DNA from: an uncultured Odoribacter sp. | Lineage (GTDB): Bacteria > Bacteroidota > Bacteroidia > Bacteroidales > Marinifilaceae | Length of the DNA stretch: 7,714 nucleotides | Reading direction: 5' to 3' | NCBI GenBank assembly: GCA_905204385.1 | Contig: CAJKZL010000133.1 | Span: 1 to 7,714 of the forward strand | Part shown: positions 6,083-7,714 of the stretch, in pieces | Numbering within the stretch: position 1 is the first letter of the stretch | Layout: each line of letters opens with the position of its first letter | Notes under the pieces: model-generated | Told to the model about the DNA's origin: nothing | The model's database searches: none | What the model saw: the letters and a program-made list of their open reading frames with translations, nothing else | Made by a program: the position numbers and the translations under genes

Positions 6083-7213
6083 CTATTGCTTCCCACTGCC
6101 GGGAAAAGCCTTTCCTAACCATTTGCGCACCGGTTCATCATATAATTTCAGACAAGCATAGGCCATCATCACGCAGAAAAGAGCTACGAGCAAAGTGGAA
6201 GGCCACACCTCTGTCCAGGCCAATTGTCGGGGAGTGACCCAATTCCAATAAAGATAAATAATAGGATAATGCGTAATGTAAAGCGGATAGGAAACATCCC
6301 CCAAGAAACGGCATCCTTTGGAAAAAAGACTGCCGGTAAGCTGTCCGCCGGCACCACAAGCCACAATGAGCGGAAAAACAACGATCACGCAAAAGGCTTC
6401 ATACAATCCGTTCCACCAAAGGTGTTCCGTTCCCCCTAATCTGGGAAATGCCAGCGCCAACAGCAACAACAGACTGCACCATTCAAAGGCATATTTGACC
6501 GTTATCCTAAAATTCAGCCGCGACATAAGCAAGCCCATAAAAAAAGGATACATCAAACGGGTAAAACCAACCCTCAGTTGGGGAGCATCCAGCTTCCATC
6601 CACCAGCCAGAGATCCGATCGGATTGGTAACGGCATAATGAAGCAATGCTCCACCGGCAAGGATTACGAGCAGAGCCAGCAAAGTCCTTGAAAACCTCCT
6701 GATGACCAAAGCATACAGGATATTAGCGATATACTCAAAAAAAAGCGACCAGGCAGGTCCATTCAAGGGATGCATTTCTCCCCATCCCCGGATATCCATG
6801 GACACCGGCACAGGCAATAAAGTGCTGCCTATCACGAAGATCAACATCAGCTTCCACACCGATACCTGACCGATGTTCGGAAACATGGCTTCGCTCCCGA
6901 AAAAGAAACACACCGCACCGATAAACATCCCCATAACCACCATAGGCTGCAAGCGTATCAGCCGGCGACGGAAAAAATCTTTCAAGGACATTCTACCCCA
7001 TCGGTCGTCATAGGCATAGCCGATCACAAAACCCGACAAAACAAAGAAAAAATCCACAGCCAGATATCCGTGATTGATAATCTGTTCAGCCGGTCCGGAA
7101 GCATGAGCCTCGAAAAGATGAAACAACACAACCAATACTGCTGCAACACCCCGCAATCCATCCAATATTTGATAATGAGGTTTTGTCGTCAAAACCGAAG
7201 CCTGAGTTGTCAT
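6083..7213 (-). CDS. Membrane acyltransferase, acyltransferase-3 (OafA/YrhL-like) family
   Basis: The 376-residue protein has the acyltransferase-3 layout, about ten membrane helices, and is close to the usual length without an extra SGNH domain. Motifs: LDGLRGVAAVLVVLFH (17-32) with the family Arg21 and His32, DFFFVLSGFVIGY (54-66), RRRLIRLQP (82-90), NGPAWSLFFE (151-160) with Glu160, and FLGDVSYPLYITHYP near 312-326. These proteins O-acylate sugars at the inner membrane, for example O-antigen, capsule, peptidoglycan or glycolipids; the substrate here cannot be told because no glycan gene cluster is visible. It starts 67 bases after the stop of the CvfB-like gene on the same strand, with no clear terminator or TAnnTTTG box between, so it may share that transcript. 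It converges on the MORN gene, 115 bases away. Confidence 0.88.
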   Translation of the reverse strand: MTTQASVLTTKPHYQILDGLRGVAAVLVVLFHLFEAHASGPAEQIINHGYLAVDFFFVLSGFVIGYAYDDRWGRMSLKDFFRRRLIRLQPMVVMGMFIGAVCFFFGSEAMFPNIGQVSVWKLMLIFVIGSTLLPVPVSMDIRGWGEMHPLNGPAWSLFFEYIANILYALVIRRFSRTLLALLVILAGGALLHYAVTNPIGSLAGGWKLDAPQLRVGFTRLMYPFFMGLLMSRLNFRITVKYAFEWCSLLLLLALAFPRLGGTEHLWWNGLYEAFCVIVVFPLIVACGAGGQLTGSLFSKGCRFLGDVSYPLYITHYPIIYLYWNWVTPRQLAWTEVWPSTLLVALFCVMMAYACLKLYDEPVRKWLGKAFPGSGKQ

Positions 7214-7280
7214 AATTTATTTTATTAGCATTACACCCTATAATTTTTCAATTCTCTTTCTTCGTTCATTTTCGCCCCGC

Positions 7281-7714
7281 TCAATCTTCCGGCATCAAAC
7301 GTACTTCCGTATCGCCGATCTCTATCAAGCCCTGCTTCATAAGTGTCCCCAATGCTTTTTTAAAGTTTTTCTTGCTACATCCGAACACCCGGTAAATTTC
7401 TTCCGGATCGCTTTTATCGGACAGATCAAGAATCCCGCCGTAATCCTTCAATTTCTCCAAAATCAGGCCTGCCAGTCCCTCTATTTTGGCAAACCCCAGC
7501 GGCTGCAAAGAAACGTCAATTTTTTCGTCTTCTCTCACCGTTTTGATATATCCTTTCAACTTCCGGCCTATTTTCAAAGGTTGGAACACTTCATTATCGT
7601 ATATTAAGCCCCAATGCAAATTATTCACTATAACTGCATATCCTAAATCTGTTTTACGTGCTATCAGCAAGTCGACTTCCTGACCCGGTACATAATCCGG
7701 AAAAACCTGATCCA
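7281..7714 (-). CDS. CvfB-like S1 domain/winged-helix RNA-binding protein, C-terminal part (start outside window)
   Basis: The frame is open to the right edge of the window, so the 5' end is missing. The apparent first codon at 7670 is a TTG inside the gene, and the upstream residues DQVFPDYVPGQEVD continue the protein. About 144 residues are visible. An S1-like beta-barrel segment (VDLLIARKTDLGYAVIVNN, HWGLIYDNEVFQPLKIGRK, GYIKTVREDEKIDVSLQP) is followed by a winged helix (about 85 residues; ILDLSDKSDPEEIYRVFGCSKKNFKKALGTL, MKQGLIEI, TEVRLMPED). This is the order of CvfB/YitL proteins: S1 domains, then a winged helix that binds RNA. Bacteroidales homologues carry the same DKSDPEEIYRVFGCSKKNFKKA stretch. 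Some annotations call them GntR-like regulators because of the winged helix. Confidence 0.87.
   Translation of the reverse strand, partial: DQVFPDYVPGQEVDLLIARKTDLGYAVIVNNLHWGLIYDNEVFQPLKIGRKLKGYIKTVREDEKIDVSLQPLGFAKIEGLAGLILEKLKDYGGILDLSDKSDPEEIYRVFGCSKKNFKKALGTLMKQGLIEIGDTEVRLMPED

Overview
The window looks like a Bacteroidota (Bacteroidales-type) chromosome. The RecQ tail, the IMP dehydrogenase, FtsE and the CvfB/S1-like protein all resemble Bacteroides-group homologues. Two upstream regions carry the Bacteroidota -7 promoter motif TAnnTTTG, and genes lack Shine-Dalgarno sites.

Layout, left to right. (1) 1-344: 3' end of a RecQ helicase gene, closed by a strong hairpin terminator. (2) 471-1470: a promoter and an IMP dehydrogenase (guaB) reading frame that runs normally through both CBS domains and then, at about 1375-1398, switches in frame into the last 25-30 codons of a ribulose-phosphate 3-epimerase (rpe). 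The catalytic cysteine loop, flap and C-terminal half of IMP dehydrogenase are missing. (3) 1489-2685: ftsE, 18 bases after the epimerase tail, encoding a normal ABC ATPase plus an unusual acidic tail of about 170 residues, followed by a terminator. (4) 2686-3108: a spacer without a convincing gene. (5) 3109-5967: a more GC-rich accessory block. It holds a multi-pass membrane protein gene cut by one in-frame TGA at 3496-3498, whose downstream part ends in a DUF6714-like region, then a secreted MORN-variant (YwqK-like) repeat protein. (6) 6083-7714, minus strand: a membrane acyltransferase-3 protein and the 3' end of a CvfB-like S1/winged-helix RNA-binding protein gene.

The main anomaly is the guaB/rpe chimera. 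Hand counts show that top-strand GC skew also changes sign there: G exceeds C before the junction and C exceeds G after it. The left part (recQ-guaB) and the right part (rpe-ftsE onward) may therefore come from different chromosomal places or genomes, joined by a real rearrangement or by misassembly. The window should not be read as one ordinary syntenic block until that junction is checked.

I see no tRNA, rRNA, CRISPR array or intact mobile element. The best candidate for an undescribed unit is the accessory pair at 3109-5967, a membrane/DUF6714-like protein beside a secreted MORN-like protein; its function is unknown.
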